The position numbers were made by a program, and so were the translations under genes. A stretch of 39,164 nucleotides of DNA, from contig JAHFDA010000009.1 in the NCBI GenBank assembly GCA_023249225.1, forward strand, positions 1 to 39,164, in the 5' to 3' direction. Origin of the DNA: a bacterium (GTDB taxonomy: Bacteria; Margulisbacteria; Marinamargulisbacteria; JAHFDA01). This document shows, piece after piece, positions 24,209-30,287 of this stretch. The notes beneath the pieces are model-generated. The model was not told the DNA's origin, did not search any database, and was given only the letters and a program-made list of their open reading frames with translations. Each line of letters begins with the position of its first letter. The first letter of the stretch is position 1.

Positions 24209-24465
24209 TAGCGCGAGAGGCGCTTTTTAAATTTATCCCAAGCCATTTTGGGGTTCTTAGCCTTGCGTGCCTCATCGATGACTTTAACATCGGCCCGATC
24301 TTCCAATTCTTCAATCAACTCGGTGTATCGCTGAAAATTAAGCAGAACATACTTGGGTTGGTTGTGGTTGAGTAAAAATACGTCCTCACCCGTATCCGCC
24401 GTCTTAAAAACGGAGGTGGCATCTTTGCGAATATCGGTTACCGAAGCAAACTTTTGCAGGGTCAT
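24208..24465 (-). CDS. Phd/YefM-family antitoxin
   Basis: An 85-aa protein: FASVTDIRKDATSVFKTADT at the N-terminus matches the Phd/YefM DNA-binding fold, followed by VFLLNHNQPKYVLLNFQRYT and an acidic/basic tail that would bind the toxin. A strong AAAAAGGAG precedes the ATG. It is the first gene of a two-gene operon with the RelE/ParE toxin, overlapping by one base at TAATG. An imperfect inverted repeat in TTATTAGTTGTACTATTAG just upstream may be the operator. Confidence 0.92.
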   Translation of the reverse strand: MTLQKFASVTDIRKDATSVFKTADTGEDVFLLNHNQPKYVLLNFQRYTELIEELEDRADVKVIDEARKAKNPKMAWDKFKKRLSR

Positions 24466-24568
24466 ATTGATCTCCTTTTTATGGGTCTAATAGTACAACT
24501 AATAAGATGCCATATCCTGGCCAAAAGATCCGTCGAGAACGCTGGCAGTTAAAAGGGCACCGTTGAAT

Positions 24569-24601
24569 TTTTAACCCGCACTATTCATACTTTCTTGTAG
24601 C
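24569..24601. repeat. 33-bp inverted repeat, left copy
   Basis: Matches the reverse complement of 27798-27830 at 31 of 33 positions (mismatches at 24574 and 24592). Core: CCCGCACTATTCATACT. The two copies bracket the XRE genes, the RCC1 lipoprotein, the 70-aa gene and BrnT/BrnA. Confidence 0.85.
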
Positions 24602-24691
24602 CCGCTAAATGCGCGGACTCGATGTACTTTTTTCAAGTTGCCTGCATTTCGGCCCATTCTTTAAGAGGATTCCAGTATTTTTTAGTGCGCA

Positions 24692-24958
24692 TTATTTTTC
24701 CGGATCAATCTGGTTAAAAAAACCTTCAAGCGAAACATCCAGCGCGTGAACCAGGTCAAAAAGGCAGATGGCCGAAGGATTGACGAGTTTTGTTTTGCTA
24801 CCTTCCAGTCGAGAAATATATTTGGATGAAAGCCGCGCCCGGTGAGCCAGCTCTGCCTGGGAAATGCCCTTGGCCAGCCTCATTTGCCGGACTGTTTTTC
24901 GGATTTTTTTGAGAAAAGCGGCCGCTTTTGCTTTTTCAGTGTCTTTTTGTTGGGACAT
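24692..24958 (-). CDS. XRE-family helix-turn-helix regulator
   Basis: An 88-aa protein with VRQMRLAKGISQAELAHRAR, then LSSKYISRLEGSKT, the Cro/CI-type helix-turn-helix, and a C-terminal segment (LFDLVHALDVSLEGFFNQID) usual in these regulators. It is followed by no clear toxin gene. The second XRE gene lies 55 bp upstream on the same strand and is similar in pattern (SxKYIxRLE, LDxSLExF). The two may be a duplicated pair. The gap between them holds a 14-bp palindrome. Confidence 0.88.
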   Translation of the reverse strand: MSQQKDTEKAKAAAFLKKIRKTVRQMRLAKGISQAELAHRARLSSKYISRLEGSKTKLVNPSAICLFDLVHALDVSLEGFFNQIDPEK

Positions 24959-24994
24959 AGGGGAAATGATGGTGTGTGCCCTGAATTCAGAAAA

Positions 24995-25008
24995 CTAACT
25001 TGAGTTAG
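24995..25008. promoter_or_regulatory. 14-bp palindrome between the XRE genes
   Basis: CTAACT and AGTTAG flank TG, 37 bp upstream of the ATG at 24958. The position suits an operator for the downstream XRE gene. Confidence 0.4.
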
Positions 25009-25013
25009 AGTTC

Positions 25014-25289
25014 CTATTCAACCTTCCCCATAAATTGTTCCAAAGACAAGCCCAACGCATAAACAATGTCTGCCAAGATAGAAATGGACGGATTGGCCGG
25101 AGTATCGTTTTTGCCTGTTCTCTTAGGATTTGATTCTAAACGGATAATATATTTGGGATGGACATTGGCCAATTCAGCCAGATTTTCCTGAGTGAGTTTT
25201 TTCTCTTGCCGCAGTTCTCTAATGCTCCTGCCAATACGTGCAACCAGCGGTTTTCTAACTTTGTTTTTTAGGTTTTCTCGCGCCGCCAC
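25014..25289 (-). CDS. XRE-family helix-turn-helix regulator
   Basis: From GTG 25289 the product is 91 aa, with IRELRQEKKLTQENLAELAN, then VHPKYIIRLESNP, an XRE helix-turn-helix, and SISILADIVYALGLSLEQFM at the C-terminus. A TTG at 25316 would add nine residues but lies inside the palindrome at 25314-25335, so I prefer GTG 25289; neither has a good Shine-Dalgarno. A TACAAT -10 candidate at 25332-25337 (minus strand) overlaps that palindrome, so self-repression is plausible. Confidence 0.82.
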   Translation of the reverse strand: MAARENLKNKVRKPLVARIGRSIRELRQEKKLTQENLAELANVHPKYIIRLESNPKRTGKNDTPANPSISILADIVYALGLSLEQFMGKVE

Positions 25290-25313
25290 GCAACATAGCT
25301 TGTGACACCTTAC

Positions 25314-25335
25314 CAATCAGTAACAGTACTGATTG
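25314..25335. promoter_or_regulatory. Palindrome between XRE gene and RCC1 gene, candidate operator
   Basis: Nine-bp perfect arms CAATCAGTA (25314-25322) and TACTGATTG (25327-25335) flank ACAG. The right arm is repeated within a 15-bp direct repeat ACTGATTGTATCTAT at 25328-25342 and 25393-25407. The site lies between a divergent XRE regulator and the lipoprotein gene. Confidence 0.5.
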
Positions 25336-25392
25336 TATCTATTTTTAGAAATTAATAATCGCCAGCCGCAGGATATTATGATGAGAAAAGTA

Positions 25393-25407
25393 ACTGATTG
25401 TATCTAT
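25393..25407 (+). repeat. Second copy of 15-bp direct repeat
   Basis: ACTGATTGTATCTAT here is identical to 25328-25342, 65 bp away. It contains one half-site of the palindrome. Confidence 0.7.
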
Positions 25408-25437
25408 ACAGCCAGCTATTTTAAAAGGTGGTCGACT

Positions 25438-26565
25438 ATGAAACATGTTGCATTGTTGTATCTGGTTATGTTGGCATTCATTGCCGGATGCGGGGCAATA
25501 AATACTAATAGCAGCTCGTCTTCGAGCAGTTCATCTGCCAACCCAATCATTAAAATCGCTGCTGGCATGTACCACAGTGTTGTATTAAAAAACGATGGTA
25601 CTGTTTATACGTTTGGGTATAACAGTAATGGAGAGCTGGGTTACGCTTCAAGCGGCAACTATGTCTCAAGCCCGCAAAAGGTGCCAACCCTAGACAATGT
25701 CAGCAAAATTGTCTGTGGCTATTCGCCAACAGTAGCCTTAAAAAACGATGGCTCTCTTTGGATGTTTGGGAGTAATTCGATCACCACCCCCAGCCAACTT
25801 GCAAACATAAGTAATATAAGCACCATTGATGTTGGTGGGTATGAAATTTATGCGCTGACTAGCGCCGGTATTTTATTTGGACAGGGTGAAAATTTTTATG
25901 GACAATTTGGCAACGGCAGTACCACTTCAGCCAATGCATTAACCCAACTTACAAATTTTTCAGATATAACTGTGGTCAGTGGTGGTCAGTCTTATACACT
26001 TGCCATAAAGTCCAACGGCACCTTATTGGCCTGTGGCGAAAATTCAAGTGGTCAGTTGGGTGATGGAACCACGATAAACAGAACCACCCCCGTAACAATA
26101 ACCGATATCACCGGAAACATTGTTGCTGTTAGCGCAGGATTTAGCCATAGCCTGCTACTTAAGTCAGATGGCACCGTATGGGCTACAGGCTATAACTCTA
26201 GCGGTGCACTCGGTAACGGTACCACCCAGAATCGAACCACTTTTGCGCAAGTCTCGTCGCTCAATAATGTCGTTGCCATCGAATGTGGGACGAGCCATTC
26301 AATCGCATTAAAAAATGATGGCTCGGTCTATGCTTGGGGCGCTAATAATTCCTATGGCACGTTAGGTAATGGAAGTACAGACCACGAGTTATCTCCTGTC
26401 CAAGTTAGCAGTTTATCCAACATTACCGTGATCACAACTTATGGCTACCACAACCTGGCTCTTGATTCTAGCGGTAATTTATTTGCTTGGGGATGGAACG
26501 GCTATGGCCAATTGGGTGACGGAACCCAAACAGACCGAAAGACACCAGTGCAGATTTCATTTTGA
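25438..26565 (+). CDS. RCC1-repeat lipoprotein
   Basis: From ATG 25438 (preceded by AAGGTGG) the 375-aa product starts MKHVALLYLVMLAFIAGCGA, a lipoprotein signal with lipobox IAGC, then a nine-serine linker. The rest is RCC1-type repeats of about 50 residues, each with HSVVLKNDGTVYTFG or HSLLLKSDGTVWATG followed by NSNGELG / NSSGQLGDGT. Roughly seven units would close one seven-bladed propeller. Such bacterial RCC1 lipoproteins are surface proteins of unknown ligand. An ORF start at 25333 would hide the signal peptide. The codons are more AT-rich than in the flanking core genes, and it lies inside the inverted-repeat-bounded island. Confidence 0.9.
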   Translation: MKHVALLYLVMLAFIAGCGAINTNSSSSSSSSSANPIIKIAAGMYHSVVLKNDGTVYTFGYNSNGELGYASSGNYVSSPQKVPTLDNVSKIVCGYSPTVALKNDGSLWMFGSNSITTPSQLANISNISTIDVGGYEIYALTSAGILFGQGENFYGQFGNGSTTSANALTQLTNFSDITVVSGGQSYTLAIKSNGTLLACGENSSGQLGDGTTINRTTPVTITDITGNIVAVSAGFSHSLLLKSDGTVWATGYNSSGALGNGTTQNRTTFAQVSSLNNVVAIECGTSHSIALKNDGSVYAWGANNSYGTLGNGSTDHELSPVQVSSLSNITVITTYGYHNLALDSSGNLFAWGWNGYGQLGDGTQTDRKTPVQISF

Positions 26566-26621
26566 GTTTTTAAAAATACTTGAAAATGAGTTGGGTTTAA
26601 AATCTTTGGAGGTGATTGTCA

Positions 26622-26834
26622 ATGGCAAAACATGAAGTAACGTTTACTGTTCCTGAGCGACCGCTTGGTAAATCGGATATCGAGTTTGAGGTTAAATTCA
26701 ATAGTGGGATTTTGGGGCGTCTGTTCGTATCCAAGGGGCAGGTGAAGTGGCTCCCCAAGAATAAGTCTGCAAAAAAGCGCAAGCTGAACTGGAAGGATTT
26801 TGATCAAATGATGCGTGAACATGGCAAGGAATAG
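26622..26834 (+). CDS. Small conserved-looking protein, 70 aa
   Basis: From ATG 26622, with GGAGGTG placed well upstream. The product is MAKHEVTFTVPERPLGKSDI, then EFEVKFNSGILGRLFVSKGQ, then basic and helical. Short proteins of this pattern (beta-strand start, VPERPLGxxD, a Trp-containing middle) recur as hypothetical proteins in many bacteria and mobile elements, in my recollection. No function is known to me. It lies 56 bp after the RCC1 gene. Confidence 0.75.
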   Translation: MAKHEVTFTVPERPLGKSDIEFEVKFNSGILGRLFVSKGQVKWLPKNKSAKKRKLNWKDFDQMMREHGKE

Positions 26835-26965
26835 GCAGAACTATTTGCGGATGGCTTAAACAGTGTTTCCATAACTACCCAATGTGCAAGGCGGGGCTAT
26901 TCAGCTGGTTGAGAGGGTTTTCAAAAATGCCACGACTACGCGAGGACCCTTTCTTTTCATGAGGG

Positions 26966-26995
26966 TTAGATTATATGGCAAAAAGTATGTATAAT
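26966..26995 (+). promoter_or_regulatory. Promoter of the brnTA operon
   Basis: TATAAT at 26990-26995 with TTAGAT at 26966-26971, 18 bp apart, and the ATG at 27013. The -10 is perfect and the -35 is weak. The leader would be only about 10 nt. Confidence 0.55.
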
Positions 26996-27012
26996 TAGCT
27001 GCGTCGATTACA

Positions 27013-27297
27013 ATGGATCATTACGGTCAGTTTGAGTGGGATTCTGCTAAGCAGAAGCAAAATCTTGCCAAGCATGGAATTGATTTTGAGACAGCGATTG
27101 AAGCATTTAAGGATCCACATAAGATTATCGCTGTCGATGGTTTGCATAGTGTGGATGAGGATCGTTTCTTTTGCATAGGGAAAATCTGGTTGGGGGTTTT
27201 AACGGTGAGATTTGTCTATCGCAGGGGCAAGGTCAGGATTATTGGAGCAGGTGTGTGGCGCAAGGGGAGGAAAATGTATGAAAAAGAAAATAAGTAA
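27013..27297 (+). CDS. brnT: BrnT-family toxin
   Basis: A 94-aa protein with FEWDSAKQKQNLAKHGIDFE at the N-terminus, ETAIEAFKDPH, and GVLTVRFVYRRGKVRIIGAG, the BrnT fold (a RelE-like ribonuclease). The first gene of the pair, it overlaps brnA by 20 bp, the usual toxin-first order of this family. It follows a good -10 (26990-26995). Confidence 0.92.
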   Translation: MDHYGQFEWDSAKQKQNLAKHGIDFETAIEAFKDPHKIIAVDGLHSVDEDRFFCIGKIWLGVLTVRFVYRRGKVRIIGAGVWRKGRKMYEKENK

Positions 27298-27514
27298 ATA
27301 TATTGATGAACCCGTGGGAGCGCTAAAGCGGGTCACGGATTTTTTACCGCCACCCCATAAGTTGTTTCCCGCCGAACAAAAAGTGAAAATCACTTTAACA
27401 TTGGACAAGAAAACGGTTTCTTTTTTTAAAACCTCGGCCCACCAGCTGGGTGCCAAATACCAACGCTTAATGAGAGAGGTGTTAAAAAAGTATTCGCAGC
27501 AGTTTTCTCATTGA
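27278..27514 (+). CDS. brnA: BrnA-family antitoxin
   Basis: From ATG 27278 the product is 78 aa: MKKKISKYIDEPVGALKRVT, then VKITLTLDKKTVSFFKTSAH and KYQRLMREVLKKYSQQ, a BrnA-type ribbon-helix-helix at the C-terminus with an N-terminal toxin-binding arm. A longer frame from 27212 overlaps brnT more and lacks support. GGGGAGG at 27264-27270 is the ribosome site. An intrinsic terminator follows at 27573. Confidence 0.88.
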   Translation: MKKKISKYIDEPVGALKRVTDFLPPPHKLFPAEQKVKITLTLDKKTVSFFKTSAHQLGAKYQRLMREVLKKYSQQFSH

Positions 27515-27556
27515 ACAAAAATGGTAACTATCCAGCTTTGCCACATACCAGGCACA

Positions 27557-27700
27557 GCGGCAGGGGCCGCATGCGCGCTGGACACGTGCGCTTTTTTTCT
27601 AAGCATGCAGGCAGGGCCTGCGTGTTCTGAAGCCTCCAGGCCTTGCCTGGCTTAGAAGTTGAATGCCCTCTGTCCAGCTCCCAGTGGCCCTGCCACTGGG
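27557..27700 (+). repeat. Cluster of GC-rich hairpins with 3-4 nt loops
   Basis: Four hairpins: GCGGC/GCCGC (27557-27570), GCAGGC/GCCTGC (27607-27621), CCAGGC/GCCTGG (27636-27650) and CCCAGTGGC/GCCACTGGG (27680-27700). All are perfect, and the last three have 3-nt loops. Confidence 0.75.
27573..27598 (+). terminator. Intrinsic terminator of brnTA
   Basis: GCGCGC (27573-27578) pairs with GTGCGC (27586-27591), one G-U, with a 7-nt loop, followed directly by seven T (27592-27598). It lies 59 bp after the brnA stop. Confidence 0.65.
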
Positions 27701-27747
27701 ATTACAAACAACGGTAGGGCTGGGGCTAGGGGTTCGGGCAAATAACC

Positions 27748-27830
27748 TAACCCGGATTATTCACGCATATGAAGCGGACACCTACACACGGGAGCCCGCT
27801 ACAAGAGAGTATGAATAGTGCGGGCTAAAA
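27748..27830. repeat. Imperfect palindrome ending in the right inverted repeat
   Basis: CCCGGATTATTCA (27751-27763) and TGAATAGTGCGGG (27812-27824) can pair at 11 of 13 positions. The right part, 27798-27830, is the inverted copy of 24569-24601. The left part resembles that repeat in direct orientation over TAACCCGNNNTATTCA. Confidence 0.75.
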
Positions 27831-27862
27831 GTACCCACACAAATACGCGAAGACCCTTAAAA

Positions 27863-28282
27863 CTAAAACTCTATGGTAACTAATCCCATTTCTTCTGCTG
27901 CCTTGCATTGCTGCACGTCACAACTCAAAAAGAGCACATCCGAAAATTTATGCTGAAAATAAAGTGCTGTTTTTAAATGTACCAGATCGGCTGCTTTGGG
28001 TAAGGATACGACTGGAAATGCAGGATCCATGCTCAATGTCAAATCTAATGGCTGAAAATTGATGTCTTCAATGTCAGATTTCAACTGACCGATTAAGAGC
28101 GCAAATTCGTTGTTACTAATTTGATGATCTCGAGTGAGACGTATAAAACAACGGTAGACCTCTATCACCAATAGGGTGCTCGAAACCAGCAGATGTTTGC
28201 CGATGGCTTTGTTCATCTGCTCCCAACCTTGGCCCCGAGTGACCAGGTTAATATAAGCCGAAGAATCGATATAGATTTTTTT
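27863..28282 (-). CDS. PIN-domain (VapC-like) toxin, start codon unclear
   Basis: The frame reads IYIDSSAYINLVTRGQ, then SSTLLVIEVYRCFIRL, PKAADLVHLKTALYF and VLFLSCDVQQCKAAEEMGL. All four acidic PIN motifs are present, so the nuclease site looks intact. Translating from the first ATG (28216) would lose the first aspartate. The true N-terminus lies upstream, around 28276-28291, but I find no in-frame ATG, GTG or TTG there. The frame runs PILGKKIYID through a run of eight A; ATT at 28291 is the only near-start. Either a rare start is used, or the start was lost. It follows the Phd antitoxin stop directly. Confidence 0.78.
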   Translation of the reverse strand, partial: KKIYIDSSAYINLVTRGQGWEQMNKAIGKHLLVSSTLLVIEVYRCFIRLTRDHQISNNEFALLIGQLKSDIEDINFQPLDLTLSMDPAFPVVSLPKAADLVHLKTALYFQHKFSDVLFLSCDVQQCKAAEEMGLVTIEF

Positions 28283-28284
28283 TC

Positions 28285-28533
28285 CTAAAATCGGTCTTCG
28301 CGCCCTTCGAGTAAGTACCTTAACGCAACATTGTTTTTTAAACTTTTTTTGAGGACGGGCTGTAGCGAATTGGGATGACGTGGTTTTAAGCTGCTGGCCT
28401 GGTTTTCGCTGGCAGGGGCGATAACAATATAGGGCTTATGATATTTGGTGACCCCAATAAGCTCCCCCTGTGCCGCCGCCGCGGTAAGTGCTGCAAAATT
28501 GTCTTTAAGGTATTTTAAGGGAACTTTTTTCAT
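28285..28533 (-). CDS. Phd/YefM-family antitoxin
   Basis: From ATG 28533 the product is 82 aa: KKVPLKYLKDNFAALTAAAA, then QGELIGVTKYHKPYIVIAPA, a Phd-type N-terminal DNA-binding domain with a basic C-terminal arm. A longer frame to 28587 overlaps the batD stop. TATAAT at 28540-28545 ends 7 bp before the ATG, so the mRNA may be leaderless. It pairs with the PIN toxin that follows at once. Confidence 0.85.
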   Translation of the reverse strand: MKKVPLKYLKDNFAALTAAAAQGELIGVTKYHKPYIVIAPASENQASSLKPRHPNSLQPVLKKSLKNNVALRYLLEGREDRF

Positions 28534-28539
28534 TAATAT

Positions 28540-28545
28540 ATTATA
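28540..28545 (-). promoter_or_regulatory. -10 element of the Phd/PIN module
   Basis: Perfect TATAAT on the minus strand within GGGTATAATATATTAATG. The distance to the ATG at 28533 is 6 bp, and no Shine-Dalgarno lies between. The -35 at the expected 17 bp (GTTTAA) is poor. Confidence 0.5.
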
Positions 28546-28583
28546 CCCTAAAAAGGTCTTTTTTAAACCCCGTCTCAAGCAGA

Positions 28584-30287
28584 TCAAACCTGCCGCAGCA
28601 GGCCATGCAGGGTGCCTGTGATGTCTTTCTTAAGTTCATTTGTGATGGCAGGATTTGGAGCAAAACGCAGTTCTTCAAGCTTGCCCAAAATCTCCACGAT
28701 ATTTTGCAGCTGTTCTATTGGAATTCCGGCGGCTTCGCTGCGCAGGGACTCATGGGTGATACCGCGGATGTTGGTGTGGAAGCGGTGTTGTGCGATGGCC
28801 ATCAGGACTTCATAGGCTTCCTTGGCCCACTCGGCTTTGTCTGGCAGGCTGTTCAGCCGGGACAGTTGTTTTTTAATGAGCCGTACCCGGCGGCGGCGGA
28901 ATTTCTGCACGACTTGCAAGACCAGCGTTCCCAAACCCATGACGCCAGCGATCAGCAAAACCAGTTTTCCGTATTTTTTAACAGCCAGGGCTTGTTGGGG
29001 TGGAATATGAATTTGGATACTGTCAGAAGGGGCGCTTACTGTGTTTGAGGCTGTCAGGGTTTGCGAAGCCAGGGAGGTCTGTGCAGGCGGTAGCGTAAGC
29101 GTTAATGCTTGTGACTGGTAACGTTTCTGGGCCGGGTCAAAATAGGTCAGCTGTATTTCGGCGGCTGGCAACGGGCCGGATTTTTCTGGAATCACAAAGT
29201 AGTGAAAGGTTTTGCGGCTGTTAAAACGGTTCGTGGCCAAGGTTTCTTCTGCTTCGGTCTTATCAAGGTAAAATCGCAGCCCCGGGATTTCTGTCATTGA
29301 AAGATTTTGTACCCGATCAAGGGCCCCGGCACCGCTGACCACAAAATCAAGGGGGGCAGGTTCAAAACTCTTAAGCAATTTGGGCAGTGGCTTGGCCAGT
29401 GACAATTTAAAAATTCCCACGGCACCCGAAAAATCTTTGGGACGGGGTTCGGGCAGGGCCCATACTTTAATGGCGACGGGTTTTGAGCGTTGTTCCTTGC
29501 CGCCGCCAAAAGCGGAATCGCGGTACACAAGGGTAACACTGCCGATGGTAAAGTTTCCGGGCTTAAGGGCTGACAAACTGCGCACCAGGGTTTCGGTATA
29601 AAAATGTTTTCCATCGCGGTCGCTTTCACCGTGTTCAAACTGGTTGCTGGCGCCTTGGGCCGCAAAGCCGCTAAAATCTGGCAGCGTGATTTGCGGGTTC
29701 TGGACAAAGCCACGGTCGTAAAGGATACGGACCGTGACAGCAAACTTTTCGCCTTCGTAGACCTGGGTCCGGCCAGGCAGGATCTCCACGCGCAGATCCA
29801 TTTCTGTCGGGGCCTGTCGGCGGAAGGCCTGGTTAAAGAATTGATCTCTAAAGAGGTCAAAGGGATCGGTGATGTTGGGTGGCGGAGGAGCTGTCGTGGT
29901 CTGGGGTTGGGTGTTGGGCGCCGTCACGGTCATCGGAATGGCCTCGGTTTGATACTCGCTGCCCTGGTAGCTAAAACGCAGCGCCGGAATTTGCAGATTG
30001 CCTTGCTTAAGCGCTCTAAGCGTAAATTCAATGGTTTGAGAGCGATTCATACGGCCATTGATGAGTTGGATCTGCGTGCTTTGAGACTGTCCCAGTTTTT
30101 CAAAGTCCGGAAGCTCCGGGATGCCTAAGTTTCCAATGTTGGTATCGCCATTGACCTGCAAGTACAGCGAAAATGTTTCGTTAATCGCCACGCTGTTGCG
30201 GTCGACGCGGGCAGTGATTTGGACGTCGGCAAGGGCGCAGGCTGAAAGTAACAGAAAGATGAGCAGGCTTCTACCAATCTTTTTCAA
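28584..30287 (-). CDS. batD: BatD-like protein
   Basis: A 567-aa protein with a signal peptide (LLIFLLLSACALAD), then repeated Ig-like strands: ARVDRNSVAINETFSLYLQV, LPDFEKLGQSQSTQIQLING, a Pro/Thr-rich linker near residue 140, and VEILPGRTQVYEGEKFAVTV. A membrane helix lies near residue 440 (LVLLIAGVMGLGTLVLQVVQ), followed by a cytoplasmic helical tail. This is the BatD/BAM layout. Bat proteins act with MoxR-type ATPases in envelope stress and oxygen tolerance. The TTG start at 30287 lies 17 bp inside the batB gene, with AAGGAG at 30295-30300, which supports it. A leftmost gene of the Bat operon. Confidence 0.9.
   Translation of the reverse strand: MKKIGRSLLIFLLLSACALADVQITARVDRNSVAINETFSLYLQVNGDTNIGNLGIPELPDFEKLGQSQSTQIQLINGRMNRSQTIEFTLRALKQGNLQIPALRFSYQGSEYQTEAIPMTVTAPNTQPQTTTAPPPPNITDPFDLFRDQFFNQAFRRQAPTEMDLRVEILPGRTQVYEGEKFAVTVRILYDRGFVQNPQITLPDFSGFAAQGASNQFEHGESDRDGKHFYTETLVRSLSALKPGNFTIGSVTLVYRDSAFGGGKEQRSKPVAIKVWALPEPRPKDFSGAVGIFKLSLAKPLPKLLKSFEPAPLDFVVSGAGALDRVQNLSMTEIPGLRFYLDKTEAEETLATNRFNSRKTFHYFVIPEKSGPLPAAEIQLTYFDPAQKRYQSQALTLTLPPAQTSLASQTLTASNTVSAPSDSIQIHIPPQQALAVKKYGKLVLLIAGVMGLGTLVLQVVQKFRRRRVRLIKKQLSRLNSLPDKAEWAKEAYEVLMAIAQHRFHTNIRGITHESLRSEAAGIPIEQLQNIVEILGKLEELRFAPNPAITNELKKDITGTLHGLLRQV

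Larger units (their letters stand above)
27515..27862. other. Gene-free, structured 348-bp region
   Basis: No gene is visible. It holds a likely terminator (27573-27598), four further short-loop hairpins (27557-27700), and the right copy of the inverted repeat within an imperfect palindrome (27748-27830). Confidence 0.6.

Noticed and set aside
25290-25316. TTG start for the XRE gene at 25316
   Set aside because: It lies inside the operator-like palindrome and has no ribosome site; GTG 25289 is preferred though also weak.
27199-27456. 85-aa minus-strand frame over brnT/brnA
   Set aside because: Antisense to a well-supported TA pair.
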